A DNA stretch of 64,000 nucleotides from Rhodobacteraceae bacterium NBU2976 (lineage in GTDB: Bacteria > Pseudomonadota > Alphaproteobacteria > Rhodobacterales > Rhodobacteraceae). The notes below the pieces were generated by a model. It saw only the letters and a program-made list of their open reading frames with translations. It was not told the origin of the DNA and did not search any database. The stretch is from contig JALPRQ010000001.1 of assembly GCA_023630215.1 (NCBI GenBank), positions 124,001 through 188,000 of the forward strand. Reading direction: 5' to 3'. A program made the position numbers and the translations under genes. Within the stretch, counting starts at the first letter, position 1; every line of letters starts with the position of its first letter. This document shows positions 9,097 to 20,727 of this stretch, one piece after another.

Positions 9097-9600
9097 ATGA
9101 AGATATTCATTGCACAAACGATTGATGGCTATATTGCCGGACCGGACGGGTCCATCGACCATTTGAAACCCTATGAGGGCAACGAATATGGGTATGATGC
9201 CTTTGTTTCCAGCTGTGACGGGGTGATCATGGGGCGCAATACGCTGGACGCATTTTATCCGCAGCATGATTGGCCATTTCCCGACACGCTACCCGCCTGT
9301 ATCATGACCAGCCGGATCCTGCCCCAAGGGTTACCGGCGCATATCCGCGCCTCGGAGAGCGTCGAGATAGCGGCCGAGAAATTTCCGAATTCCTATGTGG
9401 ATGGTGCCTTTGTCATCAACCAGTTCCTGATGCGGGGCCTGATCCGCGAGGCGCGGATATTTACCGTTCCCGTCTATTTGGGAACCGGCGTAACCCTGTT
9501 TTCCGAGGGGGCCTCGGTGACGCAAACCTGGCAATTGATGGGCAGCCGCCAATACCCGTGCGGAACTGTGGAAAATCACTATTTCATTCCCGAAAATTAG
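9097..9600 (+). CDS. RibD C-terminal / dihydrofolate-reductase-like protein
   Basis: A 167-residue protein with the fold of the RibD reductase domain and dihydrofolate reductase: KIFIAQTIDGYIAGPDGS at the N-terminus, GVIMGRNTLDAF near 46-57, and VPVYLGTGVTLF near 124-135. These motifs bind NADPH and a pterin or pyrimidine ligand in the family. Stand-alone members are widespread and mostly uncharacterised, so a specific reaction should not be assigned. It is the last gene of the likely 7990-9600 operon. Confidence 0.78.
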   Translation: MKIFIAQTIDGYIAGPDGSIDHLKPYEGNEYGYDAFVSSCDGVIMGRNTLDAFYPQHDWPFPDTLPACIMTSRILPQGLPAHIRASESVEIAAEKFPNSYVDGAFVINQFLMRGLIREARIFTVPVYLGTGVTLFSEGASVTQTWQLMGSRQYPCGTVENHYFIPEN

Positions 9601-9623
9601 CTGCGGAAAAGCGCCGCTATCGC

Positions 9624-9652
9624 GTGACATTGCCCAAAAAAACGGCTAAAAT
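9624..9652 (+). promoter_or_regulatory. Candidate promoter of gyrB
   Basis: GTGACA at 9624-9629 and TAAAAT at 9647-9652 are separated by 17 bases and lie 28 bases before the gyrB ATG. The -10 is strong and the -35 differs from consensus at one base. Confidence 0.5.
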
Positions 9653-9668
9653 CCCGACCACAAGATAA

Positions 9669-12110
<2,442 letters not shown>

Positions 12111-12114
<4 letters not shown>

Positions 12115-12533
12115 CTGTTATTGTCTAGCGCAGCCAGTCCGGCATCCAGAACTTCCTGGATCACACCGCGGCTGGTTTCGGCAAATATATTTGCCACTTC
12201 GCCACCAGAGACCAGCACCAGAATTGTCGATCGCCCGAACACATCATAGTTGCGCACAATCGGGCGCTTTTCAAACGCGTCGATATCAACCGAAATATAT
12301 TTCAAGCGGTTATATTTGGGATCGGATTCCCGTAAACGATCGATCTGTTCACGCTGGGTTACGCAAGCGCTGCACCATTCAGTGGTATAGCTGATAACCA
12401 CAACCTCGCCATGGGCGATCAGGTCATTTTCCAGCCCGTCGGAATAGTCGAGCCACTCCTGCGGGTCCTGTGCAAATGCAAATGTCGGTGCAACGACAAA
12501 CAGCACCATCAGAAATCTGAACAGCTTTACCAT
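12111..12533 (-). CDS. Exported thioredoxin-fold protein
   Basis: A 140-residue protein with a signal peptide (MVKLFRFLMVLFVVAPTFAFAQ) and a thioredoxin-like domain whose redox motif is WCSAC (Cys 54 and Cys 57), a CxxC with Ser-Ala between the cysteines. KYISVDIDAF and the later STILVLVSGGEV segment fit the thioredoxin beta-strand pattern. It likely acts in the periplasm in disulfide reduction. The ATG at 12533 is chosen because GAGGG lies about 10 bases upstream and the signal peptide then starts at residue 1. The usual cis-Pro position appears replaced by Ser-Thr (GRSTILVL), unusual for a thioredoxin. Confidence 0.78.
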
Positions 12534-12680
12534 GTTGCTTTTACCCTCAAATTCAAGCGTATGCATATTATGTCCCAACCCCCTCAATTACAAGCAACAG
12601 GTGCATAGGATATGGGTTGAGGTAACTCTGATGTGATGTTTTCGTTTGAAATCAAGGTAAGTATTTGAATATGTGCACGT

Positions 12681-13568
12681 TTAGGTTGTATTTACGGGTT
12701 TGGATAGACGTGAGACCTGTACCAACAGGATTCCAAGACTGATGATCACCACGCCAAGGACGTCGCGAAAGGTTAGTGACTCGTTGACAAAGATCGCCGC
12801 GATCACCACGCCAAAAAACGGGTTCAGAAAGTGAAATGTCGCGGCGCGTGTCGGGCCAATTCGCCGAACCAGATAAAACCAGACCAATGTTGCTGCCAGT
12901 CCCGCGATCAGGACGGAATACCCAAATGATATTACCAACGGCCAGGACCAGGTCCAGTGAAACGGCTCGCCCAAACGGGCGGCCACAAACAGGGCAGCGC
13001 TGCCGGCCAGCATACTGAACCCCACGGTCGAAATCACGTTTCCATCACGCGTAATGCCGCGCACCAGCAAGGTTGCGAATGTCAGCGCCGCAACACCCAC
13101 GAAACACAGGATCACGCCCGCAATTTCTGCGCCCGCTGACAGGCGATAGACCATAATCATCATAACCCCTGCCGTGCCAGCCAACAAACCCAGGATGGTG
13201 GTTTTGGTCAGCTTTTCCCCCAAGAACATCCATCCGGCGCCAGCGACCAGTAGCGGCAACAGGCTGGCGATGATGGCCGCAAGATTGGCTTCGATCCATT
13301 GCATCGCAACGAAGTTGGTGCCCAGATAGATACCGTTCTGAAATATCCCGAACATGATGACTGCGAACCATTGGCGTCGAGACAGGGACCAGTGTTCACC
13401 CAGCAGACGTGCAATCACGAGCGCCAGTATCCCCGATATCAGAAATCTGAACGCCAGCAGATGCAAAGGCGCTGCATAGGCGACGGCCACACGCGCCGCG
13501 GTGAAAGCACTGCTCCACATCAGGGCGAAACTGATGCCCATCACGATGGATTTAATGTCCATTTTCAT
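12681..13568 (-). CDS. DMT-family transporter (two EamA domains)
   Basis: A 295-residue integral membrane protein with about ten hydrophobic segments in two similar halves, as in the drug/metabolite transporter (EamA) family. Typical features are ALMWSSAFTAARVAV in helix 1 and SLTFRDVLGVVIISLGILLV at the end. Substrates are unpredictable. Three possible starts lie together (GTG 13571, ATG 13568, ATG 13562); none has a convincing ribosome site because the sequence upstream is the hup terminator. Confidence 0.85.
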   Translation of the reverse strand: MKMDIKSIVMGISFALMWSSAFTAARVAVAYAAPLHLLAFRFLISGILALVIARLLGEHWSLSRRQWFAVIMFGIFQNGIYLGTNFVAMQWIEANLAAIIASLLPLLVAGAGWMFLGEKLTKTTILGLLAGTAGVMMIMVYRLSAGAEIAGVILCFVGVAALTFATLLVRGITRDGNVISTVGFSMLAGSAALFVAARLGEPFHWTWSWPLVISFGYSVLIAGLAATLVWFYLVRRIGPTRAATFHFLNPFFGVVIAAIFVNESLTFRDVLGVVIISLGILLVQVSRLSKPVNTT

Positions 13569-13571
13569 CAC

Positions 13572-13602
13572 AAAAAAAGGGCCGCCAATCTGGCGACCCT
13601 TT
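13572..13602 (-). terminator. Intrinsic terminator after the HU gene
   Basis: On the minus strand AAAGGG-T-CGCC pairs with GGCG-G-CCCTTT around a 5-base loop, followed by a run of T. It lies 18 bases after the HU stop and directly before the DMT transporter start. Confidence 0.8.
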
Positions 13603-13620
13603 CCATTAAACTAGACCAGT

Positions 13621-13911
13621 TCAGGAATTTACGGCGTCTTTAAGCGCCTTCGCGATCGTGACTTTGGCAACACGATCCGCTGGCTTTTTCATCTGTTCAC
13701 CAGTGGCCGGATTACGCACCATGCGCTCGGGTCGAGCGCGGCATACGAATTTACCCAGACCCGGCAGAGTCACGGCGCCCCCAGCGGCAACTTCCTTGGT
13801 GACGATATCTGTCAGGGCTTCCAGAGTCCTGTTCGCCGATGCTTTGTCGGAACCGGTTGCGTCGGCAAGGGCAGCGACAAGCTGTGTCTTGGTCATCGGT
13901 TTCTGAGTCAT
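13621..13911 (-). CDS. hup: HU-family DNA-binding protein
   Basis: A 96-residue histone-like protein. The HU/IHF signature is visible as GKFVCRARPERMVRNPATGE, with the arm Pro that intercalates into DNA in family members (RNPATGE), and a basic C-terminus. It bends and compacts DNA. An alternative start is the ATG at residue 6. The Cys in the arm-proximal strand (KFVCRAR) replaces the more common small residue. Confidence 0.9.
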   Translation of the reverse strand: MTQKPMTKTQLVAALADATGSDKASANRTLEALTDIVTKEVAAGGAVTLPGLGKFVCRARPERMVRNPATGEQMKKPADRVAKVTIAKALKDAVNS

Positions 13912-14088
13912 TTGAAAACGGTATCCCTATATTTTGTTTGTTTTTGCTTACGAACCACTACGGCCCACCCAAAGACTAAACCGTTTTTGAACGGCAAAAA
14001 CAATCAAAGATTTGCATTTGAGTCCTTTTTTTTAAGGCTACGTCGCGAAAAAACGCTCAATTTGCCGATTTTGGACTCTGTTCGGAAT

Positions 14089-15570
14089 CTACAGGAACGC
14101 CGTTTCGTCAAAGGAACGCAATTTTCGGGAATGAAGACGTTCCAACGGCATTTCTTTCAACGATTGCATCGCCTTGATCCCGATCTGCAAATGCTGCGCG
14201 ACTTGTCGTTTGTAAAACGCTGTCGCCATGCCGGGCAGTTTCAACTCCCCATGGAGCGGTTTGTCCGACACGCACAGAAGTGTCCCATAGGGCACACGGA
14301 ACCGGAACCCATTCGCGGCAATCGTCGCGCTTTCCATATCCAGCGCAACGGCGCGGGACAGCGAAAGCCGATGCACGGGGCCGGATTGATCGCGCAATTC
14401 CCAGTTTCGATTGTCGATCGTGGCGACGGTGCCCGTCCGCATGATCTTTTTCAGCTCGAATCCGGTGTAACCGGTCACCGTTTCAACCGCGTCTTCCAGC
14501 GCGACCTGAATTTCGGCGAGCGCTGGAATTGGGACCCATGTCGGCAGGTCGTCGTCCAGAACGTGGTCTTCACGGACATAGGCATGCGCCAGCACATAGT
14601 CGCCAAGGGATTGCGAATTGCGCAGCCCCGCGCAATGGCCCAGCATCAGCCATGCGTGGGGTCGCAAAACGGCCACATGGTCGGTGATGGTTTTGGCGTT
14701 TGACGGTCCGACACCGATATTGATCATGGTGATCCCCGAATTGTTCGGCGCCGTCAGGTGGTAGGTGGGCATCTGCGGCAGCTTTGCCACCGGATCACCT
14801 TTGGTCCCCGCTTTTGTCGTGATCACGTTGCCCGGTTCGATCAAAGCATCATAACCAGAGTTCGGTTCCTTCAGCATCGACTTGGCGAATTCCAGGAATT
14901 CATCCATGTAAAACTGATAGTTGGTGAACAGCACATGGTTCTGGAACATACTGGGACTGGTCGCCGTATAATGCGATAGACGCGCCAGCGAATAGTCCAC
15001 GCGTTGCGCGGTAAACGGGGACAGGGCTCGCATTCCGTCGGGATCCAGCCCGGATTCCCCGTTTACGATCATATCATTGGTGGTTTCCAGATCGGGCACA
15101 TCAAACACATCACGCAATGGTTGTTGCAACCGGTCCTCGATCGAGCCTTCGACATGGGCGTTTTCTTCCATCGCGAAATGCAGTGGGATCGGGGTATTCG
15201 AATACCCAACGGAAATCGGAACCGCATGATTTTTCAACAACAGGCCCAGTTGCATTTCCAGATAGTTTTCAAACAGATCAGGCCGCGTTAGCGTTGCCCG
15301 ATAGGTGCCCGGTTCCGCCACATGGCCAAAAGACAGGCGGCTGTCCACCTTTGCAAAGGTGGTCGTGGTGATCATGACTTGTGGGTAATAGGCGCGATAT
15401 CGGCCTTTGATTTCCCCGCCTGCCATGATGGCTTTGAAATGCTGACGCAAGAACCCGGTCGCGTCGGCATAAAGTTTTTGGACCGCTTTCACAGCGGCTT
15501 TCGCATCGTCGAAATAGACAGGTTCCACCGCAGTCGGCGCGATGATCGGAGGATGTAGAGTATTGTTCAT
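14089..15570 (-). CDS. amn: AMP nucleosidase
   Basis: A 493-residue protein matching AMP nucleosidase, which splits AMP into adenine and ribose 5-phosphate. The N-terminal half (YFDDAKAAVKAVQKLYADATGFLRQHF onward) is the Amn-specific domain; the C-terminal half is a nucleoside-phosphorylase-like fold with GPSNAKTITDHVAVLRP and ALDMESATIAANG, the latter with the Glu expected in the active site. Its ATG overlaps the stop of ade by four bases (ATGA), so both are made from one transcript. The product adenine is the substrate of the enzyme encoded just upstream. Confidence 0.93.
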   Translation of the reverse strand: MNNTLHPPIIAPTAVEPVYFDDAKAAVKAVQKLYADATGFLRQHFKAIMAGGEIKGRYRAYYPQVMITTTTFAKVDSRLSFGHVAEPGTYRATLTRPDLFENYLEMQLGLLLKNHAVPISVGYSNTPIPLHFAMEENAHVEGSIEDRLQQPLRDVFDVPDLETTNDMIVNGESGLDPDGMRALSPFTAQRVDYSLARLSHYTATSPSMFQNHVLFTNYQFYMDEFLEFAKSMLKEPNSGYDALIEPGNVITTKAGTKGDPVAKLPQMPTYHLTAPNNSGITMINIGVGPSNAKTITDHVAVLRPHAWLMLGHCAGLRNSQSLGDYVLAHAYVREDHVLDDDLPTWVPIPALAEIQVALEDAVETVTGYTGFELKKIMRTGTVATIDNRNWELRDQSGPVHRLSLSRAVALDMESATIAANGFRFRVPYGTLLCVSDKPLHGELKLPGMATAFYKRQVAQHLQIGIKAMQSLKEMPLERLHSRKLRSFDETAFL

Positions 15571-17372
15571 TCATGTTCCAAAAATAAGGGTGTTTCTTCA
15601 AAGGTTGTGACGTCGATCAGTCCAATGTCTGATATCCGCAACTCTGGGATCACAACCAGCGCCAGCAGCGAATGCTGCATATAGGCGTTGTTCAGCTTGC
15701 AGCCGCAGGCCTTCATGGCGGCAACGATGGCCTGGGCGTCTGCGGCAACCTCGGCTGCCGGGGCGTCAGACATCAAGCCGCCGATTGGCAGTTTGACGAG
15801 CGCTAACTCCTGCCCGTCCTTAAACACGGTGACGCCTCCGCCAACCTCGCGCAGCCGGTTCGCGGCCAGCGCCATATCGGTTTTCGACGTGCCGACGACG
15901 ATCATATGATGGCTGTCATGCGCGACGGTTGAGGCGATGGCGCAGTCCCCCGTATAGCCAAACCCGCTCACGAAAGCATTCGTCACGCCACCCGTCGCGC
16001 GGTGCCGTTCGACCAGTGCGATCTGGCACACATCCTGCGCCGGGTCCCCGACGGCGAGGCCGTTTTCGACCGAGAGGTCTGCCGTCAATGCCTTCGTCGG
16101 CGCTTGGTTTTCGACCACGCCAATGACGCGAGCTTTGACGCTATTTGCGCCGTCGGGCGCTGTAATATCGAAATCCGCCGCTGCCAGATTGCGGGCCATA
16201 TTGACCGATTGACGGGCCTTGTCGGGCCAATCAAAGGGCGGCTCCTCGCCGATAATCTCACCATCCCGCGCAATCACTTGCCCATGGGCAATCACCGTTT
16301 CAATCGGCAGGGTGCGCAAGTCCGACGTTAAAATCACATCCGCCCGCCGCCCCGGGGTCACGGACCCCAGCTCTCGCTCCAACCCGAAATGCGTCGCCGT
16401 GTTGATCGTCGCCATCTGGATCGCGATCAGCGGGTCCAGCCCGCAATCAATCGCATGCCGCACCACGCGGTTCATATGGCCGTCGTTGACCAGTGTGCCG
16501 GAGTGGCAATCGTCGGTGCAGAGGATAAAGTTCCGCGGGTCCAGCCCGCGTTCCGTCACCGCAGTCACCTGCGCCTCAACATCATACCAGGCGGAGCCCA
16601 GCCGCATCATTGACCGCATCCCTTGACGCACCCGGGCAATCGCATCAGCCTCGGACGTGCCTTCGTGATCATCCGCCGGACCCCCGGCGGCATAAGCATG
16701 GAAGCCAGCCAAGTCGGGCGAGGCATAATGCCCCCCAACCACCTTACCGGCCCGCTGTGTCGCGGCGAGGATCGCCAGCATCTTCGGATCGTTATGGATC
16801 ACGCCGGGGAAATTCATCATCTCTCCCAGACCGATGATATTCGGCCAGCCCATCGCCTCGGCCACGTCATCGGGGGTGATTTCAAACCCTGTTGTCTCCA
16901 AACCGGGGGCCGAGGGTGCGCAGGAGGGCATCTGAACAAATACGTTGATCCGCTGCGCCAACGCCTCGTCATGCATCAGGCGGACCCCTTCCAGCCCCAT
17001 GACATTGGCAATTTCGTGCGGGTCAACAAACATGGTGGTGGTGCCATGCGGGATCACGGCGCGGGAGAACTGCGTGACCGTCAGCATCCCGCTTTCGATA
17101 TGCATGTGACCGTCGCACAGGCCGGGCATGATATAGCGCCCCTCGGCCTCGATCACCTGCGTGTCCGGCCCGATCATCGCCGACGCGTCCGGCCCGCAAT
17201 AGGCAAAACGTCCGTCAGCAACGGCGATATCGGTCTCGGGAATTACCTCGCGGGAGTGCACATTCACCCAGCGCCCACCACGGATCACCATGTCAGCAAA
17301 GGCGCGGCCCGCGGCCACGTCGATCAATCTGGGGGCCACGTCGGCCCATGATTTTAAGGGATGTATCGTCAT
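15567..17372 (-). CDS. ade: Adenine deaminase
   Basis: A 601-residue amidohydrolase of the Ade type, converting adenine to hypoxanthine and ammonia. The metal-binding region PGLCDGHMHIESGM and the following GTTTMFVDPHEIANVMG are characteristic, as is CTDDCHSGTLVNDGHMN further on. The ATG at 17372 (MTIHPLKSW) is preferred to a frame extension at 17387. It is the first gene of the ade-amn pair. Confusion with adenosine deaminase is unlikely given the length and motifs. Confidence 0.93.
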   Translation of the reverse strand: MTIHPLKSWADVAPRLIDVAAGRAFADMVIRGGRWVNVHSREVIPETDIAVADGRFAYCGPDASAMIGPDTQVIEAEGRYIMPGLCDGHMHIESGMLTVTQFSRAVIPHGTTTMFVDPHEIANVMGLEGVRLMHDEALAQRINVFVQMPSCAPSAPGLETTGFEITPDDVAEAMGWPNIIGLGEMMNFPGVIHNDPKMLAILAATQRAGKVVGGHYASPDLAGFHAYAAGGPADDHEGTSEADAIARVRQGMRSMMRLGSAWYDVEAQVTAVTERGLDPRNFILCTDDCHSGTLVNDGHMNRVVRHAIDCGLDPLIAIQMATINTATHFGLERELGSVTPGRRADVILTSDLRTLPIETVIAHGQVIARDGEIIGEEPPFDWPDKARQSVNMARNLAAADFDITAPDGANSVKARVIGVVENQAPTKALTADLSVENGLAVGDPAQDVCQIALVERHRATGGVTNAFVSGFGYTGDCAIASTVAHDSHHMIVVGTSKTDMALAANRLREVGGGVTVFKDGQELALVKLPIGGLMSDAPAAEVAADAQAIVAAMKACGCKLNNAYMQHSLLALVVIPELRISDIGLIDVTTFEETPLFLEHE

Positions 17373-17437
17373 GCAACAATTTCGCACAAGGTCACGGACC
17401 TGTTCAAGCGAATAATTTGTGACGTAGCGAGAGCGAT

Positions 17438-17887
17438 TCAGGCAAAGGCTTTGGCAAGGATGACAGACAGATTTTCCGCATCCATTGGCTTGAACGCCTC
17501 GCGCTGATTGCTGTCGAGGTCAAATACCCCCAGCAACTCCCCGGCACGGTTCAGGACCGGCAGGACAAGTTCGGATTCCGTGGATGAAGAACAGGCGATA
17601 TGGCCGGGGAATTTGTCCACATCCGGCACCAGTTGCACCGATTTCGTCCGCGCTGCCATCCCGCATACCCCTTTGGAAAACGGGATCGTCAAGCAGCCAT
17701 GCCCGCCCTGATAGGGACCGATTTTCAGCGTGTCATTGCCGACATTTCGGTAAAACCCGACCCAGTCGAACCGGTCGTCGGCAAAGTATACCTCGCACGC
17801 GATGGTGGCCATTTTAGAGATAACATCATGTTCACCGTCGACCAGCGCGGCAATGCGGTTTGACAGGTCACCATAATCGACAAGCAT
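17438..17887 (-). CDS. msrC: GAF-domain free methionine-(R)-sulfoxide reductase
   Basis: A 149-residue single GAF-domain protein that reduces free methionine-R-sulfoxide. All three cysteines of the E. coli enzyme are present with identical spacing: Cys65 (GHGCLTI), Cys75 (KGVCGMA) and Cys99 (GHIACSSS), which correspond to C84, C94 and C118. ESELVLPVLNRAGELLGVFDLDS is the typical GAF core. It acts in the cytoplasm on oxidised free methionine. Confidence 0.9.
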   Translation of the reverse strand: MLVDYGDLSNRIAALVDGEHDVISKMATIACEVYFADDRFDWVGFYRNVGNDTLKIGPYQGGHGCLTIPFSKGVCGMAARTKSVQLVPDVDKFPGHIACSSSTESELVLPVLNRAGELLGVFDLDSNQREAFKPMDAENLSVILAKAFA

Positions 17888-17949
17888 TCACAAAATCCCT
17901 CTTCGTTAATCCTGAAGAATATATGGGGGGGTTCGGAAAAAATGGAAGA

Positions 17950-18495
17950 TCAGACGTGGCGGAACAGGCGGATTGTGCTGTCGCCATATTTGCGCTCGTC
18001 CAGCGGCATGAGATCAGGCGGAGGGGTGACCGCGCCGCCTTCCTCCCACACAATCAGGGCATCCTTTGCAACCCAACCGCCGGACAGCGCCGCGGCCAGC
18101 GCCTTTTCCCCCAGCCCTTTGCCATAGGGTGGATCCAGAAAGATCAGGTCATGCGGCTCCCCTGCCCCCAGTCGCGTAGCGTCGCGACGGATGACAGTGG
18201 TTTCATCTTCGACCCGTAGCTTCGCGATGTTTTCGGAGAGCAGCTTTTGCGCGACCCGCCCGTCATCGACAAAGGTGGTGTGGGTTGCACCACGTGATAA
18301 CGCCTCCAGCCCCAGCGCCCCGGTTCCGGCGAAAAGGTCCAGCACGCGCGAGCCCTCCACCCCATAGCCATGCATCAGGACGTTAAACAGGCTTTCGCGG
18401 GTGCGGTCGGTTGTCGGCCGCAAATGCGCCCCCGCGTCGCCTTTGCCCACTGCGGCAAGCGCCGTGCCGCGAAATCTGCCGCCAATGATGCGCAT
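17950..18495 (-). CDS. rsmD: 16S rRNA (guanine-966 N2)-methyltransferase
   Basis: A 181-residue RsmD-type methyltransferase that modifies G966 of 16S rRNA. RIIGGRFRGTAL and RPTTDRTRESLFNVL are RsmD hallmarks; the SAM site is DLFAGTGALG (53-62) and the catalytic motif is DPPY (121-124). Length is normal. Confidence 0.94.
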   Translation of the reverse strand: MRIIGGRFRGTALAAVGKGDAGAHLRPTTDRTRESLFNVLMHGYGVEGSRVLDLFAGTGALGLEALSRGATHTTFVDDGRVAQKLLSENIAKLRVEDETTVIRRDATRLGAGEPHDLIFLDPPYGKGLGEKALAAALSGGWVAKDALIVWEEGGAVTPPPDLMPLDERKYGDSTIRLFRHV

Positions 18496-18709
18496 TCCGC
18501 CCTCCTCCGGTTCGCAGGCACGCTATGATCGCCGTCCGACATTGACAAGTCTGTCCTTGCCTTTTGGGATTCACTGATCCAGAGTCGTTGGATGATGTAT
18601 ATGTTCAAATCTTCCTCCACCTTCTTTCTGGGCTGATCTCCGCAGTCATCGGCGCCTTGCGCCAGAAAGGTAACGGCCACGCCAACGCGTTGGCCTGATG
18701 GAGACTATT

Positions 18710-19504
18710 ATGGAACATCACAACATCTCCGGTCTGGATGACCGGCAAATCACCCAATTTATCAATGACGGTTATGTCCGTATCGACAGTGCCTTTTCGG
18801 CAGAGGATGCCGCCCGCGTGCGCACGCTGCTTTGGCAGCAGATCGACGCCGATCCTGACGATCCGGCGACTTGGACTGCTCCGGTCGTGCGGCTGGGAAT
18901 ACAAACCGATACCGCGATTGTGGCGACGGCCAATACTCCGAAACTCCACGCGGCCTATGACACCCTGGTCGGAGACGGTCGCTGGATCGCGCCTGCGGCG
19001 GTTGGCACGTTTCCGGTGCGGTTTCCCGTGCCCGACGATCCGGGCGACACGGGCTGGCATGTTGATATGAGCTTCGGGACCGAGGATCCGGATTTCCTGA
19101 ACTGGCGGGTCAATGTCAAAAGCGACCATCGTGCGCTTTTGATGCTGTTCCTGTATTCGGACGTGTCGGAATTGGACGCGCCCACACGGATCAGGGTTGG
19201 CTCTCACCACATCATCGCGCGGCAATTGCTGCCCCATGGAGAGGGCGGGATGACATTGCGGAATCTGGCCGCCGACGGCTTTGCCAGCAGCGCGACTTGT
19301 CCGGAGGTTTTGGCGACAGGACCGGCGGGCACGGTGTATCTGTGTCATCCGTTCCTTGTGCACGCCGCGCAAAGCCATAAGGGGCAGACGCCTAAAGTCA
19401 TGGCGCAGCCTGCCCTTTTGCCAACGGGATCATTTGACCCCACACTTCCCCCGTCGCCCGTTCAGCGTGCGATCCGGCAAGCCAGTGGGTTGAAGATGGA
19501 TTAA
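18710..19504 (+). CDS. Phytanoyl-CoA dioxygenase-like Fe(II)/2-oxoglutarate enzyme
   Basis: A 264-residue protein with the PhyH-type fold. The iron-binding facial triad is visible as HVD (His117, Asp119) and a distal His in YLCHPFLVHA (His218). TRIRVGSHH and the N-terminal ITQFINDGYVRID support the family. Members hydroxylate diverse small molecules, so the substrate is not assigned. The ATG at 18710 is chosen because GGAG lies 6 bases before it; an ATG at 18698 has no ribosome site. Its TAA stop lies in a TTAA shared with the convergent reductase gene. Confidence 0.8.
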   Translation: MEHHNISGLDDRQITQFINDGYVRIDSAFSAEDAARVRTLLWQQIDADPDDPATWTAPVVRLGIQTDTAIVATANTPKLHAAYDTLVGDGRWIAPAAVGTFPVRFPVPDDPGDTGWHVDMSFGTEDPDFLNWRVNVKSDHRALLMLFLYSDVSELDAPTRIRVGSHHIIARQLLPHGEGGMTLRNLAADGFASSATCPEVLATGPAGTVYLCHPFLVHAAQSHKGQTPKVMAQPALLPTGSFDPTLPPSPVQRAIRQASGLKMD

Positions 19505-20703
19505 AGCAGGGATTTAAGGTCCGTAATTGGATCCGCAATCTCATCGGGGGCGGGGGATTTTCCGCCCTCGATCAGCCGTTTGCCAACCATATAGGCGCGC
19601 GGGTCGTTCATGGCGTCCACGGCCAGAAGCGTATTGCCACGGTAATACCAGAAGGAGGTCGCCCCCTCCGCCTGCCGTGTCACCACGCGGTCATAGCCGG
19701 TGTTCAGCCCGGCGATTTGCAGCTTCACGTCATATTGGTCTGACCAAAACCATGGTTTGGCGACATAGGCCTGATCGCCGCCCTGCATGGCGGCGGCGGT
19801 GGCTTCGGCCTGATCAATGGCGTTAGGGACGGATTCCAGACGGATACGCCCGCCTTGATACGGAAAACTCGTGCAATCCCCGGCGGCATAAATCGCGGGG
19901 TCCGAGGTCTGCCCCCGCCCATCAACCGCGATCCCGTTATCAATCGTCAGCCCCGCCGACTCGGCCAGTTCGGTTGCGGGTGTAATCCCCACGCCAACGA
20001 CGGCGAAATCAATCGACAGAATCGTTCCGTCGGTCAGTTCCGCCGTGTTGACATGCCTATCACCTGTCAAACGCACCAGCCCGACACCTTCGCGAATATC
20101 CACCCCGTGCGAAGTATGAATCGCACGGAAATAATCGGATGTTTCCATGGCCGCGACGCGCTGCAATATTCGGTCAGCCATTTCGACCAGCGTCACCTTG
20201 ACACCGCGCTGAGCGGCGACCGCTGCCGCCTCTAGCCCGATATAGCCGCCACCAATGATCAGGGCACGTTTTCCGCTAACGAAATAGGGGGCCATCGCGT
20301 CAGCATCCGCAAGCGTACGCACCGTGAAAACGCCACCAAGATCACCGCCGATTTCGGGCGGTAAACGTCGCGGATGTGACCCTGTTGTCAGCGCCAGCTT
20401 GTCATATGACAATACCCGCTGATCCGACAGCCGCACGGATTTTGCCGCCCGATCAATTGCCACAACCTTGGCACCAGTAATCACCGCGATATTTTGATCT
20501 TCGTAGTAGCTTTGGGGGCGCAGGTATAACCGCTCCTCCGACATTTCGCCCAGCATGTATTTCTTGGACAGCGGGGGACGTTGATAAGGCAGAACCGGCT
20601 CGTCGCCTATAAGCGTTAGCGCGCCATCATAGCCAAGCACTCGCAATTTCGCGACCAGCGAAGCCCCCGCCTGTCCCGCGCCAATGACGATAATTCCTGC
20701 CAT
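19501..20703 (-). CDS. FAD-dependent NAD(P)H:ferredoxin/rubredoxin-type reductase
   Basis: A 400-residue flavoprotein with two dinucleotide-binding folds: IVIGAGQAGASLVAKLR at residue 4 (FAD), ALIIGGGYIGLEAAAVAAQRG near 146 (NAD(P)H), and IYAAGDCTSF near 269 closing the FAD site. It resembles putidaredoxin- and rhodocoxin-type reductases with a C-terminal reductase domain. It would pass electrons from NAD(P)H to a ferredoxin; no ferredoxin or P450 gene is adjacent. Confidence 0.88.
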   Translation of the reverse strand: MAGIIVIGAGQAGASLVAKLRVLGYDGALTLIGDEPVLPYQRPPLSKKYMLGEMSEERLYLRPQSYYEDQNIAVITGAKVVAIDRAAKSVRLSDQRVLSYDKLALTTGSHPRRLPPEIGGDLGGVFTVRTLADADAMAPYFVSGKRALIIGGGYIGLEAAAVAAQRGVKVTLVEMADRILQRVAAMETSDYFRAIHTSHGVDIREGVGLVRLTGDRHVNTAELTDGTILSIDFAVVGVGITPATELAESAGLTIDNGIAVDGRGQTSDPAIYAAGDCTSFPYQGGRIRLESVPNAIDQAEATAAAMQGGDQAYVAKPWFWSDQYDVKLQIAGLNTGYDRVVTRQAEGATSFWYYRGNTLLAVDAMNDPRAYMVGKRLIEGGKSPAPDEIADPITDLKSLL

Positions 20704-20727
20704 GAAGCCCTCCGAATTTGCGGCAAC

